Positions 1 through 6,046 of a stretch of DNA of 13,231 nt are shown piece by piece. The stretch is from the NCBI GenBank assembly GCA_910584785.1, contig CAJUDX010000079.1:1-13231 (forward strand). The letters run 5' to 3'. How positions within the stretch are numbered: the first letter of the stretch is position 1; each line of letters begins with the position of its first letter. The notes below the pieces were generated by a model. That model saw only the letters and a program-made list of their open reading frames with translations. It had not been told where the DNA came from and did not search any database. Source of the stretch: an uncultured Lachnospiraceae bacterium (lineage in GTDB: Bacteria; Bacillota; Clostridia; Lachnospirales; Lachnospiraceae). The position numbers and the translations under genes were made by a program.

Positions 1-22
1 AATTTAAAATAAGGCATATTGG
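1..22 (-). other. Possible guide segment after the terminal hairpin (runs to window edge)
   Basis: On the minus strand the terminal hairpin (23-46) is followed by CCAATATGCC and then an AT-rich tail to the window edge. In TnpB-type RNAs the guide lies immediately 3' of the right-end scaffold, so this is where a guide would be expected. The scaffold/guide boundary is not certain. No match longer than about 8 nt was noticed elsewhere in the window, so the target, if any, is outside it or short. Confidence 0.3.
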
Positions 23-304
23 TCATCACTGTTTTCTCTGTGATGATGCAGATTTCTCTGCTTCGCTCCCTGCTACCTCACGGCGCAGATACCCGGCTTT
101 CCGCCGCTTACTGCCCCAATGTTCACAGGGTCCTGGCCTACCCAATGCACAGCCTGTCTGCTGCCTTCTAATGCCGCTCTGTCTTTTTATGGCAGGACAA
201 TCCCTGCGTTATCATGAATACGCCGCCCAGTCCTTTCAGTAAAATCCCGGCACATTGCCGGAACTTATCCAGGCCGCTATTCCTATGATCTTCCTCTGTC
301 TTAC
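1..304 (-). ncRNA. Candidate TnpB-type guide RNA (omegaRNA-like right-end region) downstream of the dead TnpB gene
   Basis: No convincing gene lies in these 304 bases. Read on the minus strand directly after the TnpB-like stop codon, the stretch is rich in short hairpins. These include CCGGCA-ATG-TGCCGG, GCAGG-GATTG-TCCTGC, a GGCGGAAAGCC element with a distal GCGCC that could pair with it, and a terminal stem GTGATGA/TCATCAC (40-46 with 23-29). TnpB and TldR proteins are known to use an RNA encoded at, or overlapping, the 3' end of their gene and transposon right end. The position, strand and GAAGCAG-then-terminal-hairpin layout resemble such right ends. The RNA itself, its 5' end and its processing are inference. 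It may be a decayed transposon end with no function. Confidence 0.45.
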
Positions 305-1633
305 CTAATCCTGCATGGCATCAATTCCATTTCTTATCCCACGCTTCTTCGCATTCCGGGCCGTATTTGTCTTTTCCTCCGCCGCATACCCGCAGACCAG
401 ACAAACAAACATCCCTTTCTCCCTGTTCTTCTCTCCCATTTCCCCGCAATTGCTGCACTCCCTGCCAATATCCTTCCCCATCACCTCGACCACCTTCACC
501 GACTGCTCTCTGCACTTTTGCAGTAATCTGCCCCGGATATACCCCCTGGGCCAGATGGCAGTTGCGTGGTTGATTTTCCGGTTCACCCCGCTTACATGAG
601 GCTTTGGAAATTTCGGAAGATAAATACAGTGCGGTTTTTCTGTCTGCAGGAAAAGATTTAATTCATGGTTAATGTAGCTGTGCAACCATTCTTCATACCG
701 GGCCTTTTTCGCCCTGTATTTCTTCCGTCCGGGATTCTCCGCCCGATTCCGGTTATAGCTTCTGGACTGCTCCTGCATCCATCCCCCATACTCCTCCAGA
801 TAGCTGCCAAGTTCTTCCCCATACACACGGCCCTCATCCGTTGTCAGCATGGTAAACATTCCAAATGCTACCCCAACCTGTCCGGTATACTCCGCATGCA
901 CCCGCACCGCCACCTCCACCGGAACCTTAATCTCCACCCGGTTTTCCTGCGGAAAAAGCTTCAGATAAATCTGGCTGTTATACTGGTTTTTGTCAGTCAA
1001 TGGAATAAAAATCCTTTTCCTCTTTTCCTTTGTGGCAATGTAAATCCCGCCGTCCTCGTAGCGATAAGCTTTACACGAAAGTGAAAACCCATTTGCCAAA
1101 TCCGTATGCTGTCTCCCATGGTATTTTCTCACCTGGCGGCAAAGATAACGATGCAGCTTCTCTGTATCCACCGCCTCTGCCAACTGCTTATACTGCTGCT
1201 CAATCGCCTTAGGTAATTCCATCGGATGCTGGTTTAACACTGCCTCAAATGCATTATTCACCTTTAACAGAAAGCGAAGATAATGCTTTTCTTCATCAGT
1301 AAGCCCTTCATTCCGGGCAATTAATCTGGATAACTTTGATTTTGTCCGTGTCCACTGGCTCTTGATATCCCCCAGGGCGTCAAAGATGGCAAGGTAGAAA
1401 TACACTGAGGGCAATTCAAGCTCCGCCCTCAGGCCGCTGCCCGTCATTTCGTTCTGGACTGTATAGCCCGGATAAAGCTTTGCCAATCCTCCAATCCCAC
1501 CAAAACGCTCATAAACGTAGTTTTTTACCCTCTTAGCATCCTGGGCAATCTCCAAAAGCTTTGTCATATCTTCCGGCGGAATGGGGTTTTTGCTGTACTG
1601 ATGGACCGTCTTACAAACTCTTTCCAGGGCCAT
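305..1633 (-). CDS. TnpB-family protein with inactivated RuvC site (TldR-like, nuclease-dead)
   Basis: This 442-residue protein has the TnpB/Cas12 C-terminal layout. A RuvC-I strand (VGVAFG) carries Ala256 where TnpB has the catalytic Asp of G-I-D-L-G. A basic helical linker follows. The RuvC-II strand (CIYLPKF) has Leu339 where the catalytic Glu of I-V-I-E-D-L belongs. A zinc ribbon follows with Cys393/396 and Cys411/414. The RuvC-III segment EEKTNTARN has Lys421 in place of the Asp in D-x-N-A-A-R-N. All three metal-binding acids are gone but the frame is open and the zinc ribbon is whole, which argues for selection. Nuclease-dead TnpB homologues (TldR) are known RNA-guided transcriptional repressors; that role here is inferred. 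No Y1 or serine transposase gene accompanies it. The start at 1633 has GGGAG seven bases upstream. An earlier TTG at 1729 lies upstream of the predicted transcription start. The alternative is a decayed IS605/IS607 accessory gene. Confidence 0.75.
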   Translation of the reverse strand: MALERVCKTVHQYSKNPIPPEDMTKLLEIAQDAKRVKNYVYERFGGIGGLAKLYPGYTVQNEMTGSGLRAELELPSVYFYLAIFDALGDIKSQWTRTKSKLSRLIARNEGLTDEEKHYLRFLLKVNNAFEAVLNQHPMELPKAIEQQYKQLAEAVDTEKLHRYLCRQVRKYHGRQHTDLANGFSLSCKAYRYEDGGIYIATKEKRKRIFIPLTDKNQYNSQIYLKLFPQENRVEIKVPVEVAVRVHAEYTGQVGVAFGMFTMLTTDEGRVYGEELGSYLEEYGGWMQEQSRSYNRNRAENPGRKKYRAKKARYEEWLHSYINHELNLFLQTEKPHCIYLPKFPKPHVSGVNRKINHATAIWPRGYIRGRLLQKCREQSVKVVEVMGKDIGRECSNCGEMGEKNREKGMFVCLVCGYAAEEKTNTARNAKKRGIRNGIDAMQD

Positions 1634-1702
1634 CCTCCCACTCCCTTCCTTACATGAAAAAACCCTGTAAACAAGCAGGTTTTCCAGCATTTTCACGGGG
1701 AT

Positions 1703-1726
1703 TTGCAAAAAGTATAGGTTTTGCAA
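1703..1726 (+). repeat. Left copy of a loxP-like inverted site: TTGCAAAA-N8-TTTTGCAA
   Basis: The site has perfect 8-bp inverted arms around the asymmetric centre AGTATAGG. An identical 24-bp site occurs in the opposite orientation at 1840-1863. Two short palindromic arms around a directional 6-8 bp centre is the usual architecture of tyrosine-recombinase core sites. It would also serve as an operator for a dimeric repressor. Confidence 0.75.
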
Positions 1727-1740
1727 CAAAATTTGTTCAA
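1711..1740 (-). promoter_or_regulatory. Leftward promoter candidate for the TnpB-like gene, -10 inside the left inverted site
   Basis: On the minus strand TTGAAC (1735-1740) is followed after 18 bases by TATACT (1711-1716). This predicts a start near 1704 and a leader of about 70 nt before the ATG at 1633. The -10 hexamer is formed by the central spacer of the left inverted site, so binding or recombination at that site would directly affect this promoter. Confidence 0.5.
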
Positions 1741-1782
1741 TTTTTTTTGGTGCAATTTACCTAGAGAAAATCATTAAGTTTC

Positions 1783-1811
1783 TTGATTTTTTGACGATAT
1801 TGTAGTAGAAT
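1783..1811 (+). promoter_or_regulatory. Rightward promoter candidate inside the inverted-repeat-bounded segment
   Basis: TTGATT (1783-1788), a 17-bp spacer and TAGAAT (1806-1811) make a good sigma-A type promoter on the plus strand. In the present orientation it points away from the TnpB-like gene, toward the 3' end of the second sugar kinase as antisense. If the segment between the two 24-bp sites inverted, it would point at the TnpB-like gene. Confidence 0.4.
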
Positions 1812-1839
1812 AACCTAGATTTGTACGGTTCCAGGGAAT

Positions 1840-1863
1840 TTGCAAAACCTATACTTTTTGCAA
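1840..1863 (-). repeat. Right copy of the loxP-like site, inverted centre (CCTATACT on the plus strand)
   Basis: This is identical over 24 bp to the reverse complement of 1703-1726. Outside the core both copies are preceded on the plus strand by GGG(G/A)AT and followed by CA(A/G)ATTT-like sequence. The flanks are therefore in direct orientation while the centres are inverted. Confidence 0.75.
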
Positions 1864-1931
1864 CAGATTTCCTTGTTTTTTTATCCAATTTTTATCCTGC
1901 CTATTCTTTTATCTTCCCATTCTTCCATCAC

Positions 1932-1974
1932 AAAAAAGCCCCATGACAGCCTTCTCAAGCTGCCACAGAGCCTT
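1932..1974 (-). terminator. Rho-independent terminator of the eda-kdgK operon
   Basis: On the minus strand a long stem (AGGCTCTGTGGCAGC paired, with G-U pairs and one bulge, to GGCTGTCATGGGGCT) has a TTGAGAA loop. It is followed directly by six T residues. It lies about 55 bases past the stop of the last kinase gene. Confidence 0.8.
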
Positions 1975-2027
1975 TATCAATGTTTTCTCAATGTTGTTTA
2001 AACCTTATTTAAGAGTCTTTTTTTCTA

Positions 2028-3065
2028 TTATCTCGCCATCTCACTCTGCGGCCCCTTGTGGTTGTGGGCCTGGATAATGGTTTCGATTTCTTCCAAATTC
2101 GAAGTCGGCATATCTCCGGGAATGGTATTCTTTACTGCGCTGGTCGCATTGCCAAACTGCACCGCCTTCATGCAGTCCCCGTCGCCCGCCAAAAGTCCGT
2201 AAAGTGCGCCGGAAATATAAGCATCCCCGCTCCCGATCCGGTCAACCACTTCGATATCCCGGTACGGTTCTTCCTCATAATATTCATCCTTTTTCGCATC
2301 GTACATCACCGATCCAAAGGTATGGCGCTTGGGACTGTGGACAATTCTCTGCGTAGCAGCCACGACAGAAATCGGATATTCCTCCGTAAAGCTCTTCATC
2401 ATCTCTTTCGCCGTCCCGGTCTTTTTAAAGGTGAGCCGGGCCGTATCCTCCGAGCAGAAGAAAATATCCACGTAGGGCAATATCTTTTCGATGCATTCCT
2501 TCGCCTCTTCTCCCGTCCATAAATTCCCGCGGAAATTTACATCAAAGGATACTAAGGTCCCCGCTGCCTTAAAGCGCTTAATCATCTCTATCGTCGTCGC
2601 CCTTGCCTTCTGGCTTAGGGCCATGGTGATTCCGCTGGTGTGGAAGCAGCGGGTTGCACCATAAACCTCTTCAGGAATTTCGTCAATATCCAGCGAATAA
2701 AACGAACTGTTTGCCCGGTCATAAATTACCTTGGGTTTCCTTGGGTAAGCACCATTTTCATAATAGTAAATCCCAACCCTGGCTCCCGGATTTTTGTCAT
2801 AAATAAAGAAATCATCACTGACCCCATATGACCGGATTTTCCCCTTCATAAAACTGCCGATATCATGTGACGGAAGTTTGGAGATAATCCCTGTGTGAAG
2901 CCCCAAAAGAGCCACTCCGGTCGCCACATTCAGTTCTGCTCCGCCCACCTGCTTTTCAAACACATCACAGCGCATCAAACGCTCGTTATTCGGCGGCGAA
3001 AGGCGCAGAAGAAGCTGCCCGAAGGTAACTAAATCGAATGTTCTTTTCTTCTTATTATCCTTCAT
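2028..3065 (-). CDS. PfkB-family sugar kinase, second KDG kinase-like paralog
   Basis: This is a 345-residue ribokinase-fold enzyme of the PfkB family. It has the substrate-side GG pair near residue 41, VIYDRANSS around 113-121, a DVNFRGNLW segment at 175-183, and the ATP/anion-hole motif DRIGSGD with catalytic Asp281. The family phosphorylates sugars at a primary hydroxyl. Its position behind eda and kdgK suggests 2-keto-3-deoxygluconate or a related keto-deoxy acid as substrate. It shares several blocks with the upstream kinase (RANSS, NFRxxLW, KxTIPGD) but is clearly diverged, and the nucleotide motif is GSGD rather than GGGD. Only five bases separate its ATG from the upstream stop and no good ribosome site is visible, so translation is probably coupled. 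It is the last gene before the operon terminator. The exact substrate is not determinable here. Confidence 0.85.
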   Translation of the reverse strand: MKDNKKKRTFDLVTFGQLLLRLSPPNNERLMRCDVFEKQVGGAELNVATGVALLGLHTGIISKLPSHDIGSFMKGKIRSYGVSDDFFIYDKNPGARVGIYYYENGAYPRKPKVIYDRANSSFYSLDIDEIPEEVYGATRCFHTSGITMALSQKARATTIEMIKRFKAAGTLVSFDVNFRGNLWTGEEAKECIEKILPYVDIFFCSEDTARLTFKKTGTAKEMMKSFTEEYPISVVAATQRIVHSPKRHTFGSVMYDAKKDEYYEEEPYRDIEVVDRIGSGDAYISGALYGLLAGDGDCMKAVQFGNATSAVKNTIPGDMPTSNLEEIETIIQAHNHKGPQSEMAR

Positions 3066-3070
3066 CTTAT

Positions 3071-4102
3071 TTACCGCTGCACCCGTCCTGACCCGTCGCC
3101 GCCAGCCAGGTTATCCACCTCTGCCCGCGTAACCAGATTAAAATCGCCGGGAATCGTGTGCTTTAACGCCGAAGCTGCCACTGCAAATTCCAGTGCCGCC
3201 TTCATATCCTTACCGTCTGCCAGACCGCAGATTAAGCCCGCAGCAAAGGAATCCCCGCCGCCCACACGGTCTACGATAGGGGTAATGGAGTATTTTCTGG
3301 AGTGATAAAACTCTCTTGTCTTGCCGTCCATAATACATGCCGACCAGCCGTTATTGGATGCGGAAAAGCTTTCTCTCAGGGAGCTTATTACATATTTAAA
3401 GCCAAACTTGTCGATCATCTGATTAAAGATATCCACGTAGCCTGCCAGCTCCAGTTCACCGGAAGTTACATCGGTCTTTCCCGGCTTAAAGCCCAGAACC
3501 TTTTCTGCGTCCTCTTCATTGCCGATACAAACGTCCACATACTGCATCAGGTTCGTCATCACCTTCTGCGCCTTCTCCGAGGACCATAATTTCTTTCTGA
3601 AATTCAAATCCACAGAAACGGTAACACCGTGTGCCTTCGCCGCCTTTAATGCCGCTTCCGTCAATGCAATCGCTGCATCTGATACCGCCGGGGTAATTCC
3701 GGTAAAATGGAACCAGTCGGCATCGCTAAAAATCGCATCAAAATCAAACTCATCCACAGTTGCTGTGGCAATCGAACTATTTGCCCGGTCATAAACTACA
3801 TTGGAAGCCCGCATCGCTGACCCGGTCTCCAGAAAATAAATCCCCAAACGCTCACCGCTTCTGGCAATATGCTTCGTCCCTACATTATACTTTCTCAATG
3901 CAGCCACTGCACACTCCCCAATCGGGTTTGCCGGAACTGCTGTCACAAACTCCGCCTCATGTCCGTAGTTTGCCAAAGAAACCGCTACATTCGCCTCGCC
4001 GCCGCCATAATTTACATCAAACTCATCTGCCTGGATAAACTTCTCATTATTAGGGGTAGACAGCCTTAACATAATCTCACCCATGGTAACAATCTTTGCC
4101 AT
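3071..4102 (-). CDS. kdgK: 2-keto-3-deoxygluconate kinase (PfkB family)
   Basis: This 343-residue PfkB kinase is predicted to convert KDG plus ATP to KDPG in the uronate branch of the Entner-Doudoroff route. It has GGGEANVA at 33-40 (substrate side), VVYDRANSS at 102-110, VDLNFRKKLW at 164-173 and the signature DRVGGGDSFAAG with catalytic Asp284. The start at 4102 is supported by AGGAGA six bases upstream. A GTG at 4138 would add 12 lysine- and arginine-rich residues encoded by the preceding repeat tract and is less likely. It follows eda after a 179-bp gap filled with short tandem repeats, with no terminator visible, so the genes are probably co-transcribed. The KDG assignment rests on family motifs and on the eda/uxaA/uxaC neighbours. 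Confidence 0.88.
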   Translation of the reverse strand: MAKIVTMGEIMLRLSTPNNEKFIQADEFDVNYGGGEANVAVSLANYGHEAEFVTAVPANPIGECAVAALRKYNVGTKHIARSGERLGIYFLETGSAMRASNVVYDRANSSIATATVDEFDFDAIFSDADWFHFTGITPAVSDAAIALTEAALKAAKAHGVTVSVDLNFRKKLWSSEKAQKVMTNLMQYVDVCIGNEEDAEKVLGFKPGKTDVTSGELELAGYVDIFNQMIDKFGFKYVISSLRESFSASNNGWSACIMDGKTREFYHSRKYSITPIVDRVGGGDSFAAGLICGLADGKDMKAALEFAVAASALKHTIPGDFNLVTRAEVDNLAGGDGSGRVQR

Positions 4103-4130
4103 CGTTTTTCTCCTCTTAGCCTTTATCTTA

Positions 4131-4265
4131 TTCTTCACGATTCATCTTAATACTTTTTACTCTTCGCGATTCATCCCAATGCTTCTTAACCCTTTGCGAT
4201 TCATCTTAATGCTTCTTACTCTTCGCGATTCATCTTAATACTTTTTATTCTTCGCACTTTATCTC
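4131..4265 (-). repeat. About 4.5 copies of a 29-30 bp direct tandem repeat between eda and kdgK
   Basis: On the plus strand TTCATC(T/C)(T/C)AAT recurs at 4141, 4170, 4200 and 4229, with a degenerate copy near 4259, spaced 29-30 bp. The units end in CTTCGCGA-like sequence. On the transcribed strand they are purine-rich, and each core reads ATGAATCGCGAAGAG followed by TAA in the better copies, that is Met-Asn-Arg-Glu-Glu-stop. The copies abut with no unique spacers, so this is not CRISPR. It lies in the likely untranslated gap of a transcribed operon. Confidence 0.8.
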
Positions 4266-4281
4266 AATACTTTTCTGTGAT

Positions 4282-4935
4282 TTACTTCGCCCTTGCCGCT
4301 GCCACAGCCTCGACAAATTCCTTCGCCTTTGCCGTAACCGCTGCAAAATCCCCGGTCTTAGCGCCCTTGGTCAGACTGCTTCCTGTCCCAACAGCAAAAG
4401 CGCCAGCCTTCAGCCACTTATCGACATTATCCACATCCACGCCGCCGGATGGCATAAATTCACCCTGCGGCAAAGGTCCCTTAAAGGAACTAATCGCTGC
4501 CGGCCCGACAATATTGCCTGGAAATACCTTAATAACATCACAGCCGGCTTCCAGCGCTGTAATCGCCTCCGTAGGCGTCATAACACCAGGAAGCATCGGA
4601 ATGCGGTAACGGTTGCAGAGTTTAATCGTATCGACATTCAGCCCCGGACTTACCACATAATTTGCCCCGGCTAAAATTACCTGTCTTGCTGTCTCCGGGT
4701 CAAGCACTGTTCCCGCACCAATCACAATCTTATCATCATCCTTATACTTCTTTGCCATCGCTGCGATAAACTCCACGGGATTTCCCTCATCCATGGTCAT
4801 GGTGATTTCAATAAAATTAATTCCACCGGCAATAATCGCATCCACAACCTTCTCGCCCTGCTCCAGATTCTTCGCCCGAACCACTGCAACCAGGCAATCT
4901 TCCTTCATTCTTGCTAAAACCTGTTCCTTCTTCAT
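4282..4935 (-). CDS. eda: Bifunctional KDPG/KHG aldolase
   Basis: This 217-residue class I aldolase has a (beta/alpha)8 fold and splits 2-keto-3-deoxy-6-phosphogluconate into pyruvate and glyceraldehyde-3-phosphate. It has the FIEIT strand with Glu43, GAGTVL at 73-78, VSPG at 95-98, the Schiff-base lysine Lys136 in KVFPG, and the phosphate-binding SGGV at 163-166. The length matches the usual family size of about 210. The start at 4935 is chosen because AAGGAGAAGAAG precedes it. A possible upstream start would prepend a low-complexity lysine/glutamate stretch encoded by a purine-rich leader. It is the first gene of the block driven from the promoter at 5140-5168 and is followed by two sugar kinases. 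Confidence 0.92.
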   Translation of the reverse strand: MKKEQVLARMKEDCLVAVVRAKNLEQGEKVVDAIIAGGINFIEITMTMDEGNPVEFIAAMAKKYKDDDKIVIGAGTVLDPETARQVILAGANYVVSPGLNVDTIKLCNRYRIPMLPGVMTPTEAITALEAGCDVIKVFPGNIVGPAAISSFKGPLPQGEFMPSGGVDVDNVDKWLKAGAFAVGTGSSLTKGAKTGDFAAVTAKAKEFVEAVAAARAK

Positions 4936-4949
4936 CTTCTTCTCCTTTT

Positions 4950-5012
4950 CTTTTTTACTTTTCTCTTCAAACTTCAAACTTCACTCTTCACTCTTCACAT
5001 ATCACGCTTCAA
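4950..5012 (-). repeat. Purine-rich GTGAAGA-type simple repeats in the eda leader
   Basis: On the minus strand GTGAAGAGTGAAGAGTGAAG is followed by TTTGAAGTTTGAAGAG, that is, short 7-bp and 8-bp iterations just upstream of the eda ribosome site. The composition resembles the tandem repeat after eda. They lie in the 5' untranslated region and no function is evident. Confidence 0.6.
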
Positions 5013-5094
5013 ATTTCGTCGTCCATTTCCAGTCTATCCATCCATTTTGTAAAATTCCCGCCACTCGATACTGTCATCAATGCCTTTTTGTATA

Positions 5095-5128
5095 TTCGTA
5101 TATACGATTTAACTTCGTAAATACAATT
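5095..5128. promoter_or_regulatory. Twin operator-like boxes TTCGTAWATACRAT, candidate IclR-family binding sites
   Basis: TTCGTATATACGAT at 5095-5108 contains the perfect palindrome TCGTATATACGA. A second copy, TTCGTAAATACAAT, begins at 5114, 19 bp away and so close to two helical turns. Both boxes lie just downstream of the eda -10 hexamer (5140-5145), where a bound repressor would block initiation or early elongation. The IclR-type gene next door is the obvious candidate ligand-responsive regulator; the pairing is inference. Confidence 0.55.
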
Positions 5129-5139
5129 TCTTTATCATG

Positions 5140-5168
5140 ATTGTAACCCTTCCCTCATCATTTGTCAA
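5140..5168 (-). promoter_or_regulatory. Sigma-A type promoter of the eda-kdgK operon
   Basis: On the minus strand TTGACA (5163-5168), exactly 17 bp, then TACAAT (5140-5145). The predicted transcription start is near 5133, giving a leader of about 200 nt before eda that begins with the twin palindromic boxes. Confidence 0.8.
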
Positions 5169-5212
5169 CCAAAATCTGCGGAAATTTCCAGGTTTTATTG
5201 CTATTTCCAAAA

Positions 5213-5971
5213 TCAGCAAATTCCATACCCCAATACCCGCGAAACTTCCTCTGCCTTTTTCCTGACCATTTCCCCCAGCATCTCATAATCTTCATCCGGC
5301 TTGTACAAACTGGAGGCGCTAATCGCCCCAAGTACCTGCCCCTCCTGGTTATAAATCGGCGCTCCCACACACTCCATATGGTCCTCCACTTCCCGTGCGT
5401 CCATGGAATACCCCTTTGCCCTCACCTTTTCAAGCTCCATAAGCAGCCCGTCCACAGTAAGAATCGTCTGCTCCGTCTTTTTCCGAAAGGTAATCCGCCC
5501 AAGCACCTTTTCTCTTGTTTCCTCGTCGGTAAAAGCCAAGATTGCTTTCCCCAGCGAGGTGCAGTACACAGGATTTTTCGTCCCTACGGTAGCCGTTGTA
5601 ATAATAGGATTTTCCGGTTCAAATTTACACAAATACACCACCTCATGTCCAGAAAGCACTCCATAAAACACAGTTTTCCCAATTTCCCTGGCAAATGCCT
5701 TTAATATCGGTTCAATTGTGCCTATCACATCCAGATGATTTGTATAACTCACCCCAATCCGATACGCCGTCAGCCCGATCCGAAACGTCTGCTTCTGTCC
5801 CTTAACCACATCCAGCATCCCGGTTTCCACCAGGGTAATCACTATATCATACGCGCTTGTCTTGGGAATTTCCATCACCTGACAAATCTCATCCAGAGTA
5901 ATCCCCTCCGGCTTCTTGGAAATCAGCTTTAATATTTCCACGCTTCTTAGTGTTGTTCGATTCAGCTTCAT
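5213..5971 (-). CDS. IclR-family transcriptional regulator (KdgR-like)
   Basis: This 252-residue cytoplasmic DNA-binding protein has an N-terminal winged helix-turn-helix at about residues 1-65, including LRSVEILKLI and LDEICQVMEIPKTSAYDIV. A GAF-like IclR effector domain follows to the C-terminus, with FYGVLSGHEVVYLCK, the VGTKNPVYCTSLGKAILAF region and a late GAISASSL segment. IclR proteins such as KdgR control KDG metabolism in other bacteria. The location between uxaA and eda, next to paired palindromes in the eda leader, suggests the same kind of role, with a uronate or KDG-type ligand. It begins 75 bp after uxaA on the same strand with no clear terminator between, so it is probably co-transcribed with uxaA. 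The ribosome site is modest (GGGGATTGGGAATAGG before ATG). Ligand and sign of regulation cannot be read from the sequence. Confidence 0.88.
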   Translation of the reverse strand: MKLNRTTLRSVEILKLISKKPEGITLDEICQVMEIPKTSAYDIVITLVETGMLDVVKGQKQTFRIGLTAYRIGVSYTNHLDVIGTIEPILKAFAREIGKTVFYGVLSGHEVVYLCKFEPENPIITTATVGTKNPVYCTSLGKAILAFTDEETREKVLGRITFRKKTEQTILTVDGLLMELEKVRAKGYSMDAREVEDHMECVGAPIYNQEGQVLGAISASSLYKPDEDYEMLGEMVRKKAEEVSRVLGYGIC

Positions 5972-6046
5972 CCTATTCCCAATCCCCTTTTCTTTTCCCT
6001 GTAATTCTTAAAATCTCCCCATTTCCATGCATACTGCCCTCACCTG

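Noticed and set aside
665..1084. 139-codon plus-strand open frame opposite the TnpB-like gene
   Set aside because: Proline- and leucine-rich shadow of the antisense strand with no ribosome site and no recognisable domain.
1634..1729. A 32-residue N-terminal extension of the TnpB-like protein from a TTG at 1729
   Set aside because: It begins inside the 24-bp site, upstream of the predicted transcription start near 1704, has no ribosome site, and the ATG at 1633 has a well-placed GGGAG.
1791..1820. Plus-strand promoter TTGACG-N18-CTAGAT
   Set aside because: Poor -10 and long spacer; TTGATT-N17-TAGAAT in the same place is clearly better.
3865..3872. 8-nt match (CAATATGC) to the putative guide inside kdgK
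   Set aside because: Matches of 7-8 nt are expected by chance in 13 kb on two strands, and it is within a coding region.
4103..4138. GTG start of kdgK at 4138
   Set aside because: The extension translates the purine-rich repeat tract into lysines and arginines; the ATG at 4102 has AGGAGA at good spacing and matches the family N-terminus.
4131..4265. Short CRISPR array
   Set aside because: The repeats abut with no unique spacers, the period is only 29-30 bp and no cas gene is present.
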